A DNA stretch of 64,000 nt from DATJCV01 sp963707665 (GCA_963707665.1 CAVPQU010000002.1:273772-337771); one strand, 5' to 3'. Counted from the stretch's first letter, positions 52,904 through 63,985 are shown. Made by a program: numbers and translations. The notes: generated by a model from the sequence alone, not told the origin.

Positions 52904-53592
52904 GATGGGAAGTCGTCGAAAGAGGTGAGGCCGCCGGCAAGCCGGCCAGCGGCACGAAAAGAACATCGTCGCGCGGTGGTCCGCGGCGCTTGACGAGTGT
53001 GATCCGGATGCCGGCCGGCGCCGGTCGCAGGGCCAACCGCAGCGGCGCCGGCGACGCATCCTGTGCCTGCGCCAGCGGCCGCATCATCCATAACGTGGTG
53101 TCGCAGGCCTGCGCCGCCAGTTGCAGCCGGCGCAGCGCCTGCGGCCGGACCTGCGACTGCCAAAAAATCAGCGCACCACAGCTGCCGTTGCGCAGGATCT
53201 GTTCGGCGCTCCACAGCGCATCGGCGCTGCGCGCAGCTCTTGATCCACAGCAGACGCTCGTACGGCAAGCCCCAGGCCGACCATGCGGCCACCTGCGGTG
53301 CATGCGGCGGCTGCAGCAGCGCGATGCGTCCCTGGCGTGCAAGCACAGTCAGAGCCGGCCGCAGCAACTGCATTTCGCCGATGCCAGGCTGCGCCAGCAG
53401 CAACTCGATCAAGGCCGAGCGCGGCCAGCCGCCACCGGGCAATTCCCGATCGAGCGTGGCAATGCCGGAAGACGTCACCGCCGAACCTAAAGACGCCATC
53501 TGACTGGCGCGCCACAACGCATGCGGCATTCGCGAAACCAGCGCATCGGCCGCGGCGGCTATACTGGAATGGCTGGATGGAAAGAGCGACAT
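52904..53592 (-). pseudogene. imuA: Translesion synthesis-associated protein ImuA (frameshifted)
   Basis: ImuA is a RecA/SulA-like accessory protein of the ImuABC mutasome. N-terminal part 'ALWRASQMASLGSAVTSSG' and 'ATLDRELPGGGWPRSALIELL' is in one frame from ATG 53592; near 53235-53245 the frame changes and continues 'SADALWSAEQILRNGSCGALIFW' to 'DVLFVPLAGLPAASPL'. The natural stop is not visible in the continued frame, so a further break near the imuB start is likely and the 3' end given is approximate. A consensus LexA box lies 56 bp upstream. Confidence 0.82.
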
Positions 53593-53647
53593 CGGGGCGG
53601 CCTGAGAAGTTGGCAAGTAGCAAAGACATGATCTGTACAGAAATAAA

Positions 53648-53667
53648 TACTGTATGTATACACAGTA
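53648..53667. promoter_or_regulatory. LexA box (SOS operator)
   Basis: TACTGTATGTATACACAGTA: a CTGT-N8-ACAG palindrome within the extended E. coli-type consensus TACTGTATATATATACAGTA. It sits 56 bp upstream of imuA and about 250 bp upstream of the divergent cho gene, so it should place imuA-imuB-dnaE2, and perhaps cho, under LexA. Confidence 0.93.
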
Positions 53668-53916
53668 TAATATCGATCCCGATTAGTCAAATCCGCAATG
53701 CTGTTAATCCGCTTGCAGGCGTATATCCTGCTGCTTGTTCCCGCGGCTTTAAGCAGGAAATCCGGCGGCGTCTTTACCTTGCCTTGCACTACAAACGACA
53801 CCCGGTTTCTGCCTGCGCGAGAACGATCCGCACATCAAACGCACGCAATCCTGAATCGAATCCAGAGTTGATCTCGCTCCATATTGCCCCGCCATTTTTC
53901 ACAGACTTGCGCTGAC
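53668..53916. other. Gap between the LexA box and cho
   Basis: About 250 bp without a gene or second LexA-like palindrome. The stretch next to the LexA box is AT-rich; the remainder (53740-53900) has ordinary base use. A cho promoter should lie here, but I cannot assign one. Confidence 0.4.
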
Positions 53917-54807
53917 ATGCCAATACGCATCACCTCCGCCGGCTTGCTGATCGGGCCGGACCCGGCCGACCTATTCGAATACCCGAGCCATATCGACCGC
54001 AGCAGCCTGGATGCGCTGCCAGCGTATCCGGGAATTTATATTTTCCGTGATGAACACGACGCACCGCTATATGTTGGCAAGAGTGTCAACATCCGCAGCC
54101 GTGTGCTGTCGCATCTGCGCACGCCGCAGGAAGCGCGCATGCTGAAGCAGAGCCGGTACGTCGAATTTCGCCGTACCGCCGGCGAAATTGGCGCGCTGCT
54201 GCTGGAATCGCGCCTGATCAAGGAGATGCAGCCGTTGCACAACAAGAAGCTGCGACGTACGCGCGACATGTGCACCTTGCGGCTTGGCACCGATGCGCAC
54301 TATGGGGTGCCGGAAATCGTCCATGCGCGCGATCTGGATTTTTCCCGGACCGAAGGCCTGTATGGGCTGTTTGCCACGCGCCGCGCCGCGCTGGAAAAAT
54401 TGCGCGAGTTGGTCGATGCGCACCAGCTGTGCGCGGTCGTGACCGGGCTGGAAGCGGGCGGCCGTGGCCGCCCTTGCTTTGCGCGCCAGCTGGCGCGCTG
54501 CCATGGCGCCTGTATCGGTGCCGAGTCGGCCGCAGCGCATGCGTCGCGTCTGCGGCAAGCACTGGAAGCGTGGCGCGTGGTGGTGTGGCCGTATCCGGGC
54601 GCGATCGGCATCGTCGAGGAATCCGACGGCTGGCAGCAGACGCATGTGATCGACCATTGGTTTTATCTGGGCTCGATCGATCAGGGCAACAGCAAAACCA
54701 CACTGAAGCCGCCGCCCCGACGCATCTTCGATGTCGACAGCTACAAGATCCTCGTCAAGCCGGTCATCAACCGGGCGCTGCAGATTGTGCCGGTAACGCT
54801 GACGTGA
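53917..54807 (+). CDS. cho: Excinuclease Cho-like GIY-YIG endonuclease (296 aa)
   Basis: A UvrC-homologous GIY-YIG nuclease without the C-terminal RNase H-like and HhH domains, as in E. coli Cho. The nuclease core is 'PAYPGIYIFRDEHDAPLYVGKSVNIRSRVLSHL' with the family Glu in 'LLLESRLIKEMQPLHNKKLR'; 'CFARQLARCHGACIG' resembles the UvrC cysteine region. Cho makes the 3' incision in nucleotide excision repair of bulky lesions and is SOS-induced in E. coli. Its divergence from imuA over a LexA box supports SOS control here. ATG 53917 gives the natural start. Confidence 0.88.
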   Translation: MPIRITSAGLLIGPDPADLFEYPSHIDRSSLDALPAYPGIYIFRDEHDAPLYVGKSVNIRSRVLSHLRTPQEARMLKQSRYVEFRRTAGEIGALLLESRLIKEMQPLHNKKLRRTRDMCTLRLGTDAHYGVPEIVHARDLDFSRTEGLYGLFATRRAALEKLRELVDAHQLCAVVTGLEAGGRGRPCFARQLARCHGACIGAESAAAHASRLRQALEAWRVVVWPYPGAIGIVEESDGWQQTHVIDHWFYLGSIDQGNSKTTLKPPPRRIFDVDSYKILVKPVINRALQIVPVTLT

Positions 54808-54997
54808 TGCACGGTTCAGTCCGGCGCGGATTCGTTATCGAGAAGCACCGCAATATCTTGTCTCTGCTCCGGCGTTTGCCGGGTCTTCGAAACTGGGAAA
54901 GCCGTATGCTGCAGGCCAGTTGCGAAGCAATTCCAGGCAAGTCACAAAAGCTGCCAAGATAGCTATTTCCAATCTAATGCCTGCCAAGGACATTCTC

Positions 54998-55465
54998 ATG
55001 AAGAAACTGTTTGCATTGGCCGCCATGATGGTCGCGGCATGGAGTGCGCATGCAGAAACAGTCGGCGATGTTTCGACCACATTTCGATGGCTGGGCGCCA
55101 ATAACACGATCGCGGTTGACGTATTCGACGACCCCAAGGTGAATGGCGTTTCCTGCTATCTGTCGCACGCCAAAACCGGCGGCATCAAGGGCAGCCTCGG
55201 CATTGCCGAGGACACGTCCGATGCTTCCGTCGCTTGCCGCCAAGTGGGGCCGATCGCTTTTAACGGCACTTTGCCGCGCGAGGAAGAAGTGTTTTCGGAG
55301 CGCTCTTCGTTTCTCTTCAAGCATGTGCGGGTGGTGCGCATGGCTGACAAAAAGCGCAATACGCTGGTCTACCTGGTGTATTCCGACCGTGTGATCGAAG
55401 GCAGCCCGAAAAATAGCGTCACTGCGGTGCCGGTGCCGGTGAATCAGCCGCTTCCGTTGAAATAA
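54998..55465 (+). CDS. creA: CreA family periplasmic protein (155 aa)
   Basis: A signal peptide (MKKLFALAAMMVAAWSAHA) and a CreA domain: 'DVSTTFRWLGANNTIAVDVFDDPKVNGVSCYLSHAKTGGIKG' and 'IAEDTSDASVACRQVGPI'. The two conserved cysteines are present. The family is widespread and uncharacterised; it is not linked to a creBCD system here. ATG 54998 is best placed for the signal peptide. Confidence 0.92.
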   Translation: MKKLFALAAMMVAAWSAHAETVGDVSTTFRWLGANNTIAVDVFDDPKVNGVSCYLSHAKTGGIKGSLGIAEDTSDASVACRQVGPIAFNGTLPREEEVFSERSSFLFKHVRVVRMADKKRNTLVYLVYSDRVIEGSPKNSVTAVPVPVNQPLPLK

Positions 55466-55591
55466 GCTTCAATGCCCAGGTCGCTGCCGCGCTTGCGCAG
55501 TCAGCGAACTGGCGGCTGCGATCGGGGGCGATACGCGCGGTATTCCGGCCGGTGAGCGGCAACGCCGGATTCTGCGACAATTCTCTCCATC

Positions 55592-56440
55592 ATGAATACG
55601 ACCACCGCTCCCAGCCAGCCGGATGCCGGCCCGCTGTTTCACATCGCCTTCTACAAGTTCGTCGAACTGCCCGATCCGGACGCGGTGGCGGCGCGCCTGC
55701 GCGAGCTCACGCGCGACCTGCTCGGCAGCATCCTGGTGGCGCAGGAAGGCATCAACGGCGTGCTGGCCGGCAGCGCCGCAGCGCTCGATGCGTTCCAGCA
55801 GGCGCTGCAGCAGGACGCGGCGTTTGGCGGCCGCTTTGCCGGCATCGCCTTCAAGCGCAGCGGCTGCAAGACCGTGCCGTTTCACCGCATCAAGGTCCAC
55901 GTCAAAAAAGAAATCGTCGCACTCGGCGTTGCGGGCGAAACGACAGCCGGCAAAGGCGCCGGCATCGATGTCAGTCCCGCCGACTGGCGCCGCCTGATCG
56001 CCGCGGAAGACGTGGTGCTGATCGACAACCGCAACAGCTTCGAATACCGCCTCGGCCGCTTCAAGGCGGCGATCGATCCGCAGGTGGCCAACTTCCGCGA
56101 CTTCCCGGCCTACCTCGCCGCCCATGCGCCGGCCTGGCGCGCCGCCGGCAAGCGCGTCGCCATGTATTGCACCGGCGGCATCCGCTGCGAAAAAACCAGC
56201 GCCGTTTTGCAGGACCTCGGCCTCGACATCTATCAGCTCGAAGGCGGCATCCTCAATTACTTCCAGGCGATGCCGGACGCGGAACAGGATTGGGAAGGCG
56301 AGTGCTTCGTCTTCGACAACCGCATCGCGCTCGACACCAAGCTGCAGGAAACCGCGACCACCGCCGAGGACGTGTACGCCGGCGAAGCGGACGGCGAGTG
56401 GCGCCTTGCGCGCGCCAAGCGGCTGGATGCGGCCACCTAA
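55592..56440 (+). CDS. trhO: tRNA uridine(34) hydroxylase TrhO, rhodanese family (282 aa)
   Basis: An N-terminal acylphosphatase-like region and a rhodanese domain with the active-site loop 'YCTGGIRCEKTSAVLQDLG'. 'ILVAQEGINGVLAGS' and 'KVHVKKEIVALG' are YceA/TrhO marks. TrhO hydroxylates U34 of several tRNAs on the way to 5-methoxy or carboxymethoxyuridine. It overlaps the start of the following pseudouridine synthase gene by 14 bp. Confidence 0.92.
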   Translation: MNTTTAPSQPDAGPLFHIAFYKFVELPDPDAVAARLRELTRDLLGSILVAQEGINGVLAGSAAALDAFQQALQQDAAFGGRFAGIAFKRSGCKTVPFHRIKVHVKKEIVALGVAGETTAGKGAGIDVSPADWRRLIAAEDVVLIDNRNSFEYRLGRFKAAIDPQVANFRDFPAYLAAHAPAWRAAGKRVAMYCTGGIRCEKTSAVLQDLGLDIYQLEGGILNYFQAMPDAEQDWEGECFVFDNRIALDTKLQETATTAEDVYAGEADGEWRLARAKRLDAAT

Positions 56441-57336
56441 AGCCGCGCCGCCGAGCAGGGACGGCGTCGGCCCCAGCTGCGTCGCGCTGCCGCCCGGCGG
56501 CTGGCCGACCATCATCGATTTCCTGGAGCAGCGCTTCCCCAACGTGGCGCATGCGGAATGGCTGGCGCGCATGCAGCGCGGCGAGGTGCTCGACGCCGAC
56601 GGCGTGCCGCTCGCGCCGGATTGCCCATACCGGCCGCACGCGAAAATCTATTACTACCGCAGCCTGCCGGCCGAACCCCGGATTCCCTTCGAAGCCACGG
56701 TGCTGTACCAGGACGACTACCTGGTGGTGGCCGACAAGCCGCATTTTTTGCCGGTGACGCCGGCCGGCCGCTATGTGCAGGAAACGCTGCTGGTGCGCCT
56801 GAAGCGCCAGCTCGGCATCGACACCCTGGCGCCGATGCACCGCCTCGACCGCGAAACCGCCGGGCTGGTGCTGTTCACGATCCAGCCAAAAACACGCGAC
56901 CGCTATCAGGCATTGTTTCGCGAGCGCGCCGTGATGAAGCGCTATGAAGCGATCGCGCCGTGGCGTTCCGATCTTGATTTGCCACTGGTGTATCGCAGTC
57001 GGCTGACGCAAAGCGCATCGTTCATGCAGATGGAAGAAGTTGAGGGCGAGCCGAATGCAGAAACCGCGATCGAGCTACTGGAAATCAAAGGCGAGCTGGC
57101 GCGCTACGCGCTGCAGCCGACCACGGGCCAGAAGCATCAGCTGCGCGCGCACATGAATGCGCTTGGGATTCCGATTCTCAACGATCGCATCTATCCGACG
57201 CATGCGCCGGAAGCTCGCCGACGGCAACGAGGACTACAGCCGGCCATTGCAGTTGTTGGCGCAGTCGCTGGAATTTGTTGATCCAGTTTCCGGGCAGATG
57301 CGTTGTTTCGAAAGCAGACTGCCTCTGAATTTTTGA
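56427..57336 (+). CDS. RluA-family pseudouridine synthase (frameshift near 3' end)
   Basis: The catalytic motif 'MHRLDRETAGLVLFTIQ' (Asp nucleophile) and 'TTGQKHQLRAHMNALGIPI' mark an RluA-type rRNA/tRNA pseudouridine synthase; the N-terminus 'TIIDFLEQRFPNVAHAEW' resembles an S4-like RNA-binding part. Near 57212-57216 the frame breaks: reading one base later gives the family C-terminus 'EDYSRPLQLLAQSLEFVDP' and a stop at 57336. The span is one base over a multiple of three, so one inserted base is likely. As written the protein ends at 57281 with an unrelated tail. Confidence 0.87.
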
Positions 57337-57466
57337 CATTCGCCGATAACTCGCTCCCCCGCAGCGCTGCTTAACGACTAAGGCGTTATGGCCTATGCGC
57401 GTGGCGTTATCTGTTATCTTGCGAAAATATTGAATAGAACAACTTATAAATTTTTCGTGAATCACC

Positions 57467-58417
57467 ATGCCGATACCTGACTATCAAACACTCATGCTTC
57501 CTCTTTTGCGTCTCTCCGGGGACAGTAAGGAGCATCGCTTTCGCGAAGCGGTGGAACAATTGGCGCTCGAATTTAGCATTACCGACGAAGAACGTAATAC
57601 CATGCTTCCCAGTGGTACCGCGCCGCTATTCGACAACCGCGTTGGATGGGCGAGAACTTATCTAAAACAAGCAGCACTCATTGAGTCGAGGAAACGCGGT
57701 TTCTTTCACATTACACCAAGAGGCAAAGAGCTCCTAGCCAAGAATCCTCTTCTGATCGACAATTCGACGCTAGAGCAATATCCAGAATATTTAGCCTTCA
57801 GGCTTCGCAGAAGCGAAGAAAAGCCTACTGAAGCATCTCAGCTAACAGGTCCTGTCGCTAACCCAAATAAAATCGTAATAGAGCCGTCTGACTCAACTCC
57901 TGAAGAACTTTTCTCGCAGGCATACCAGCGGCTGCGTAGCAATCTTGAATCTGAATTACTGGAACAAGTAAAGGCGTCTTCACCTGCATTTTTTGAGCGT
58001 ATCGTCATCGATTTGCTGGTGGCGATGGGTTACGGTGGCTCTCGTCAAGACGCTGGAAGAGCAATCGGCAAGAGCGGGGACGGAGGAATTGACGGGATCA
58101 TCAAAGAAGACAAACTTGGGTTGGACGTCGTCTATGTTCAGGCAAAACGCTGGGAAGGTACAGTCGGCCGTCCGGAAATCCAAAAATTTGCAGGCGCACT
58201 TCAAGGTCAACGCGCCAACAAGGGAGTTTTCATTACCACGTCGGGATTTTCGAAAGAGGCCGAAGAATATGCCAGCATTATTTCCTCGAAAATCATTCTG
58301 GTTACCGGCGCGCAACTGACATCCTTCATGGTTGACCACAACGTTGGAGTTTCACCGATCAGCAAATTTGAGCTGAAGCGTATCGATTCAGATTACTTCG
58401 AAGGTGAAAACGTATAA
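57467..58417 (+). CDS. Mrr-like restriction endonuclease (316 aa)
   Basis: An N-terminal Mrr winged-helix domain (about residues 5-90, 'YQTLMLPLLRLSGDSKEHRFREAVEQLA') and a C-terminal PD-(D/E)xK Mrr_cat nuclease (about 165-285) with 'GDGGIDGIIKEDKLGLDVVYVQAKRW' carrying D-x-Q-x-K. Mrr is a type IV enzyme that cuts modified DNA. It is a single gene with no methylase beside it. Codon use is much AT-richer than the neighbours and it is bounded by a perfect inverted repeat, so it may have been acquired. Confidence 0.9.
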   Translation: MPIPDYQTLMLPLLRLSGDSKEHRFREAVEQLALEFSITDEERNTMLPSGTAPLFDNRVGWARTYLKQAALIESRKRGFFHITPRGKELLAKNPLLIDNSTLEQYPEYLAFRLRRSEEKPTEASQLTGPVANPNKIVIEPSDSTPEELFSQAYQRLRSNLESELLEQVKASSPAFFERIVIDLLVAMGYGGSRQDAGRAIGKSGDGGIDGIIKEDKLGLDVVYVQAKRWEGTVGRPEIQKFAGALQGQRANKGVFITTSGFSKEAEEYASIISSKIILVTGAQLTSFMVDHNVGVSPISKFELKRIDSDYFEGENV

Positions 58418-58426
58418 CCAATGCTT

Positions 58427-58461
58427 AAGGGAGTAATGATGCCTCACATCATTACTCCCTT
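58427..58461. terminator. Perfect 15-bp inverted repeat between mrr-like gene and thiolase gene
   Basis: AAGGGAGTAATGATG (58427-58441), CCTCA loop, CATCATTACTCCCTT (58447-58461): no mismatch. It lies between two convergent stop codons (10 bp after one, 17 bp before the other). T-runs are short, so it is a weak intrinsic terminator at best; placement suits a shared bidirectional stop. Confidence 0.7.
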
Positions 58462-58477
58462 GGTCCATTAATCGCCT

Positions 58478-59653
<1,176 letters not shown>

Positions 59654-59895
59654 TTTGATTTCCTTTCGGGAGCATGGAAAATTTGTAGATCACTACATTA
59701 AGTTAGCCCCAACAGAAGCCTGCCGCAAGTCGTAAAAATACGCTGCCGGTATCGACGACGCAGCGGGGATTGCGCCGGCCGACGATTGTTGCTGTAATGA
59801 ACGGCAACTCCGGACACCGTCCTATTCTTTTGCCTCGCCGATAGCCTTTCCGTCCCCTTATTTCCCCGCATAAATATTAGAAACAGGAGCACGCC

Positions 59896-61903
59896 ATGTC
59901 GACCGACCCTCAAATGTTATGGACACCTTCGCCGCTGCGCATTGAGCGTAGTCGCATGTACGACTACATGCGCTGGCTGGAACGCGAAAAATCGCTGGCG
60001 TTCGATGATTACCATGCGCTGTGGCAATGGTCGGTCGATCATCTCGAGGATTTCTGGGAATCGGTCTGGCAATACTTCGAAGTGCGCAGTTCGGCGCCGT
60101 ACCGGCAGGTGCTGGATGCGCACAAGATGCCGGGCGCCAAATGGTTCGACGGCGCGCGCCTGAATTTCGCCGAGCAGGTATTCCGCTTTCACACCGACGA
60201 TGGCGAAGCCGAGCAGCCGGCGATCATCGCGCAGTCGGAACTGCGGCCGCTGACGCAGCTGTCGTGGCGCGAACTGCGGCAACAGGTCACGGCGGTGGCG
60301 CACAGCCTGCGCGCGCTCGGCGTCGAGCCGGGCGACCGCGTCGCCGCCTACCTGCCGAATATCCCGGAAGCGGCGGTGGCGTTTTTCGCCTGCGCCTCGA
60401 TCGGCGCGATCTGGTCCAGCTGCTCGCCCGACATGGGCAGCGCCGGCGTGCTCGACCGCTTCCGCCAGATCGATCCGAAATTGCTGATCGCGGTCGACGG
60501 CTACCGCTACGGCGGCAAGGACTTCGACCGGCTGCCGGTGCTGGAGACGATGCGCGCCGAACTGCCGACGCTGGAGCATACGGTGCTGCTGCCCTACCTG
60601 AATCCGCAAGCCACGCTGCCGGATGCGGTGCTGTGGGACAGCCTGCTGCGGCCGGCTGGGGCGCCGCAAGCTATCCGCTTCGAACAGCTGCCGTTCGACC
60701 ATCCGCTGTGGATCCTGTATTCGTCCGGCACCACCGGCATGCCGAAGCCGATCGTGCACGGCCACGGCGGCGCCCTGCTGGAAACCCTGAAAGGCCATGC
60801 GCTGCAGCTCGATCTCGGGCCGCAGGACCGCTTCCACTGGTATTCGACCACCGGCTGGATCATGTGGAATTCGCAGGTGACGGGGCTGCTGGTCGGCGCC
60901 ACCATCTGCATCTACGACGGCAATCCCGGCACGCCCGATCTCGGTACATTGTGGAAATTCGCCGAGCGCGCCGGCGTCACCTTTTTCGGCGCCGGCGCCG
61001 CCTACTACGCCAACTGCATGAAGGCCGGCATCGTGCCGAACCAGGTGGCCGACCTGCAGCGCCTGCGCTCGGTCGGCTCGACCGGTTCGCCCTTGCCGCA
61101 GGAAGCCTACGAGTGGATCTACGCCAACATCGGCCGCGACCTCCTGCTGGCCTCGATCTCGGGCGGCACCGACATCGCCGCCGCCTTCGTCGGCGCCTGC
61201 CCGATCCTGCCGCTGTATTCGGGCGAGATGCAGTGCGCGCGGCCTCGGCATCGCCGCCTATGCGCTCGACGAGCAGGGCCAGCCGCTCGACGACGCGGTG
61301 GGCGAACTGGTGGTGACCGAGCCGATGCCGTCGATGCCGCTGTACTTCTGGAACGATCCGGACGGCTTGCGCTACCACGACAGCTACTTCGACGTCTACC
61401 CGGGGCTGTGGCGGCATGGCGACTGGATCCGCATCACGCCGCGCGGCGGCGCCGTCATCTACGGCCGCTCCGACACCACCATCAACCGCCACGGCATCCG
61501 CATGGGCACCAGCGAAATCTACCGCGCGGTGGAAGAGATGCCGGAGGTGCTGGACAGCCTGGTGGTCGATCTCGAATACCTCGGGCGCGAATCCTACATG
61601 CCGCTGTTCGTCGTGCTGCGCCCCGGCGTCGCGCTGGACGAAGCGCTCGCCAAGCGCATCAAGGACAACATCCGCAATGCGCTGTCGGCGCGCCATGTGC
61701 CGAACGAGATTTTCGCGGTGGCGGAAATCCCGCGCACCTTGTCGGGCAAGAAGATGGAGTTGCCGATCAAGAAATTGCTGCTGGGGACGCCGATCGAAAA
61801 GATCGCCAACCGCGATGCGATGAGCAATCCCGATTCGCTGGATTATTTCGCGGCGTTCGCGCAGCGACGGCAATCGGCGGCCGGCGGTCCTGTCACGGTT
61901 TGA
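59896..61903 (+). CDS. Acetoacetyl-CoA synthetase (frameshifted)
   Basis: An AMP-forming acyl-CoA synthetase of the acetoacetate type (EC 6.2.1.16): 'WSSCSPDMGSAGVLDRFRQI', the P-loop 'ILYSSGTTGMPKPIVHGHGG', 'WYSTTGWIMWN' and the C-terminal 'IPRTLSGKKMELPIKKLLLG' with the acetylatable Lys. The frame breaks at about 61235 in TGCGCGCGGCC: dropping one base restores 'MQCRGLGIAAYALDEQG'. The locus is one base over a multiple of three. It activates acetoacetate for PHB or central metabolism; paired with the divergent thiolase. Confidence 0.93.
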
Positions 61904-61978
61904 GCCGCCTGTTTTTATGCAAGCACTGCCATTTTCCCGAGCCGCATTCCCGAAAAACACATCATAGGCGCCGCCCGC

Positions 61979-62658
61979 ATGATCACCGTCCACCATCTTG
62001 AAACCTCCCGTTCGCAGCGCGTGCTCTGGCTGCTGGAAGAGCTCGGCATTCCCTACGAAATCCGCTTCTACCAGCGCGACAAAAAGACCCGGCTGGCGCC
62101 GCCCGAGCTCAAGGCGGTCCACCCGCTGGGCAAGTCGCCGGTGATCACCGATGGCGACCTCACCATCGCCGAATCGGGAGCGATCCTCGAATACCTGATC
62201 GAAACCTATGGCGACGCCAATGGTCCGGTGGCGCAGCCGAAGCCCGGCACGCCGGAGCAGCGCCAGTGCCGGTTCTGGATGCACTACGCCGAAGGCTCGC
62301 TGATGAACTGGCTGGTGATGAAGCTGGTGTTCACCACGATCCCGACCCAGCCGATGCCGTTTTTCGTGCGCCCGATCGCGCGCCAGTTATGCGGCCAGGT
62401 GCAGGCCAAGCTGATCGATCCCAACCTGAGCACCGCGCTCGCCTTCATCGAAAGCCATCTGACGCGGCACGCCTGGTTTGCCGGCGATCGGTTGACGATT
62501 GCCGACTTCCAGATGAGCTTTCCGGTAGAGGCCGCCTTGGCGCGCGTGAAGCAAGCCCGGAGTGCGCCGGCCTTGCTCGCCTATAAAGAAAAAATGGAAG
62601 CCAGACCGGCTTACCAGCGGGCGTGGAGAAAGGCGGGCCGGTGGTCATGGCGTCCTGA
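61979..62658 (+). CDS. Glutathione S-transferase (frameshift near C-terminus)
   Basis: An N-terminal thioredoxin-like GST domain ('HHLETSRSQRVLWLLEELGIPYEI', 'GKSPVITDGDLTIAESGAILEYL') and an all-helical C-domain with the capping motif 'GDRLTIADFQMSFP'. As written the frame runs to 62716 with an odd tail, but the other frame from about 62624 reads 'EKGGPVVMAS' and stops at 62658, the normal GST ending (RPAYQRALEKGGP). One missing base near 62624 explains it. It follows acetoacetyl-CoA synthetase by 75 bp. Confidence 0.85.
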
Positions 62659-63112
62659 TTCCTCGTACTCTCCAGCGCATTTCGCAACAGGCCAGACAGG
62701 GCGTCCCGGACAATGAAATTTCGAAATAATGCCTAGACGCTATGCGGCTTTTGAGTCGCTTTAAGCAAAGCACTACAGTCTGTACCAACAGGGTTGAACT
62801 GCACTCGGATTTTGAGGGGGATGTGAGCCAGCCCATCATAGCCCGACCGCTCAATTGCCTGTAGTAGTTTGCTTCAGCTTCTGCCGATGGGAGTCGATCG
62901 GTTCGGCTCAAGCAACTGGTGATGACTGGACCGGGATACGCATTCGGGCATCGGCAACCTCACCGCCTCCCGGCTCTTCGATGGCGTGGGGCGGCACATC
63001 GTTGCTGCTGACGCTTGCCGAGCGTGCAAGTCCGGCGTAAAACTCATTCAGCAGCCATGCGTTAGACGCACTCAGAAATAGTATGGCAGGGGGACAGAAG
63101 AGTTTGAGCGTG
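62659..63112. other. Gap of about 450 bp without a recognised gene
   Basis: Between the GST and TetR genes. Short frames exist on both strands (for example a 71-codon minus-strand frame ending at 62908), but none has protein character I recognise. It may hold a decayed gene; I see no insertion sequence ends, terminator or repeats. Confidence 0.4.
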
Positions 63113-63703
63113 TTACGTAACACCCTTCAATACAATGTCGTTAAACACTTCTGCGATAGCTTCAGGGCCTTGGGAACCGTTTGGTTTCATCCAGATGTAA
63201 CTGTAGAAATACATCCCAAGCAAGCCTTTCAACCGAACTGGATTAAATGGACGAAAAACGCCTTTCTCTTCTCCATCGATCAGCACTTGCCTCCAAACGT
63301 TTTCATATTCGCGGTGCAGCATGAGGACCGCATCTCTGCGCGGACCGGTCAATGAGTACATTTCCCGAAAGCACACCGTCACCTCCGCCTGATGCGTCAC
63401 CATTATGTTCATCAGGTGCTCACCCAGCAGCTGCAATCGCACTTTTGGATCAGCTTCGCGCTCAAGCACATCGTTGCCATGCTGAGCCAATAAAGAAATG
63501 TATTGCTGACTTATTTCATAGAGAACATCTTCTTTGCTCTTAATGTAATGGTACAAGGTGCCACGTCCCAGCTCGACTGCATCGCCTAGTTGGGTCATGC
63601 CTACCGCGTGGTAGCCGTGCTCCGCAAAAAGGTTTGCCGCAATTTTCAGAATTCGCTGCCGCTGCGGCTGCTCAGTTTTCTGTTTAGCTGTCTTTGGCAT
63701 CAT
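63113..63703 (-). CDS. TetR/AcrR family transcriptional regulator (196 aa)
   Basis: The N-terminal helix-turn-helix is typical: 'RQRILKIAANLFAEHGYHAVGMTQLGDAVELGRGTLYHYIKSKEDVLYEI'. The ligand-binding C-domain is about residues 75-196 and is of the type seen in regulators of fatty acid or aromatic degradation, but the ligand cannot be named. ATG 63703 or the next codon's ATG is likely; the frame extends to 63748. It is divergent from whatever begins near the right edge. Confidence 0.88.
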   Translation of the reverse strand: MMPKTAKQKTEQPQRQRILKIAANLFAEHGYHAVGMTQLGDAVELGRGTLYHYIKSKEDVLYEISQQYISLLAQHGNDVLEREADPKVRLQLLGEHLMNIMVTHQAEVTVCFREMYSLTGPRRDAVLMLHREYENVWRQVLIDGEEKGVFRPFNPVRLKGLLGMYFYSYIWMKPNGSQGPEAIAEVFNDIVLKGVT

Positions 63704-63985
63704 GTTCTTGTAAAGATCCCGAAAAATCGATCCTTTCACTCGAATCATCCACTAGCTTCGAACACTCCGTGAAATTGGATCGGAAGAATGGACATTTCCG
63801 AATCAAGTCATCCCCGTTCTGGGGGCCAATTCTAATCCTGAATTTGTTGTTAACCTTGAAATTCGAAGGTAAACATCCATAAATATCGACCAGTCGGTAC
63901 AAAAATTCCTTCAACCCATACCTTTACCGGCTGACGACATGCCAGATTCGATTTCCATCGACTGCTAGGTGGGGAGAACCCCGTT
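63704..63985. other. Divergent regulatory gap upstream of TetR gene
   Basis: About 280 bp, clearly AT-richer than the rest of the window (63770-63900). It separates the TetR gene from a possible plus-strand start at 63986 and so probably holds the regulator's operator, but no clear palindrome or promoter stands out to me. Confidence 0.35.

Noticed and set aside
1764..57438. AAAATATTGAATAG present both near 1764 and near 57425
   Set aside because: A single 14-base AT-rich match in two intergenic regions with no shared flanks; chance is enough.
62645..63123. Two minus-strand short frames between GST and TetR as a possible transposase remnant
   Set aside because: No transposase motif, inverted repeat or target duplication could be seen.
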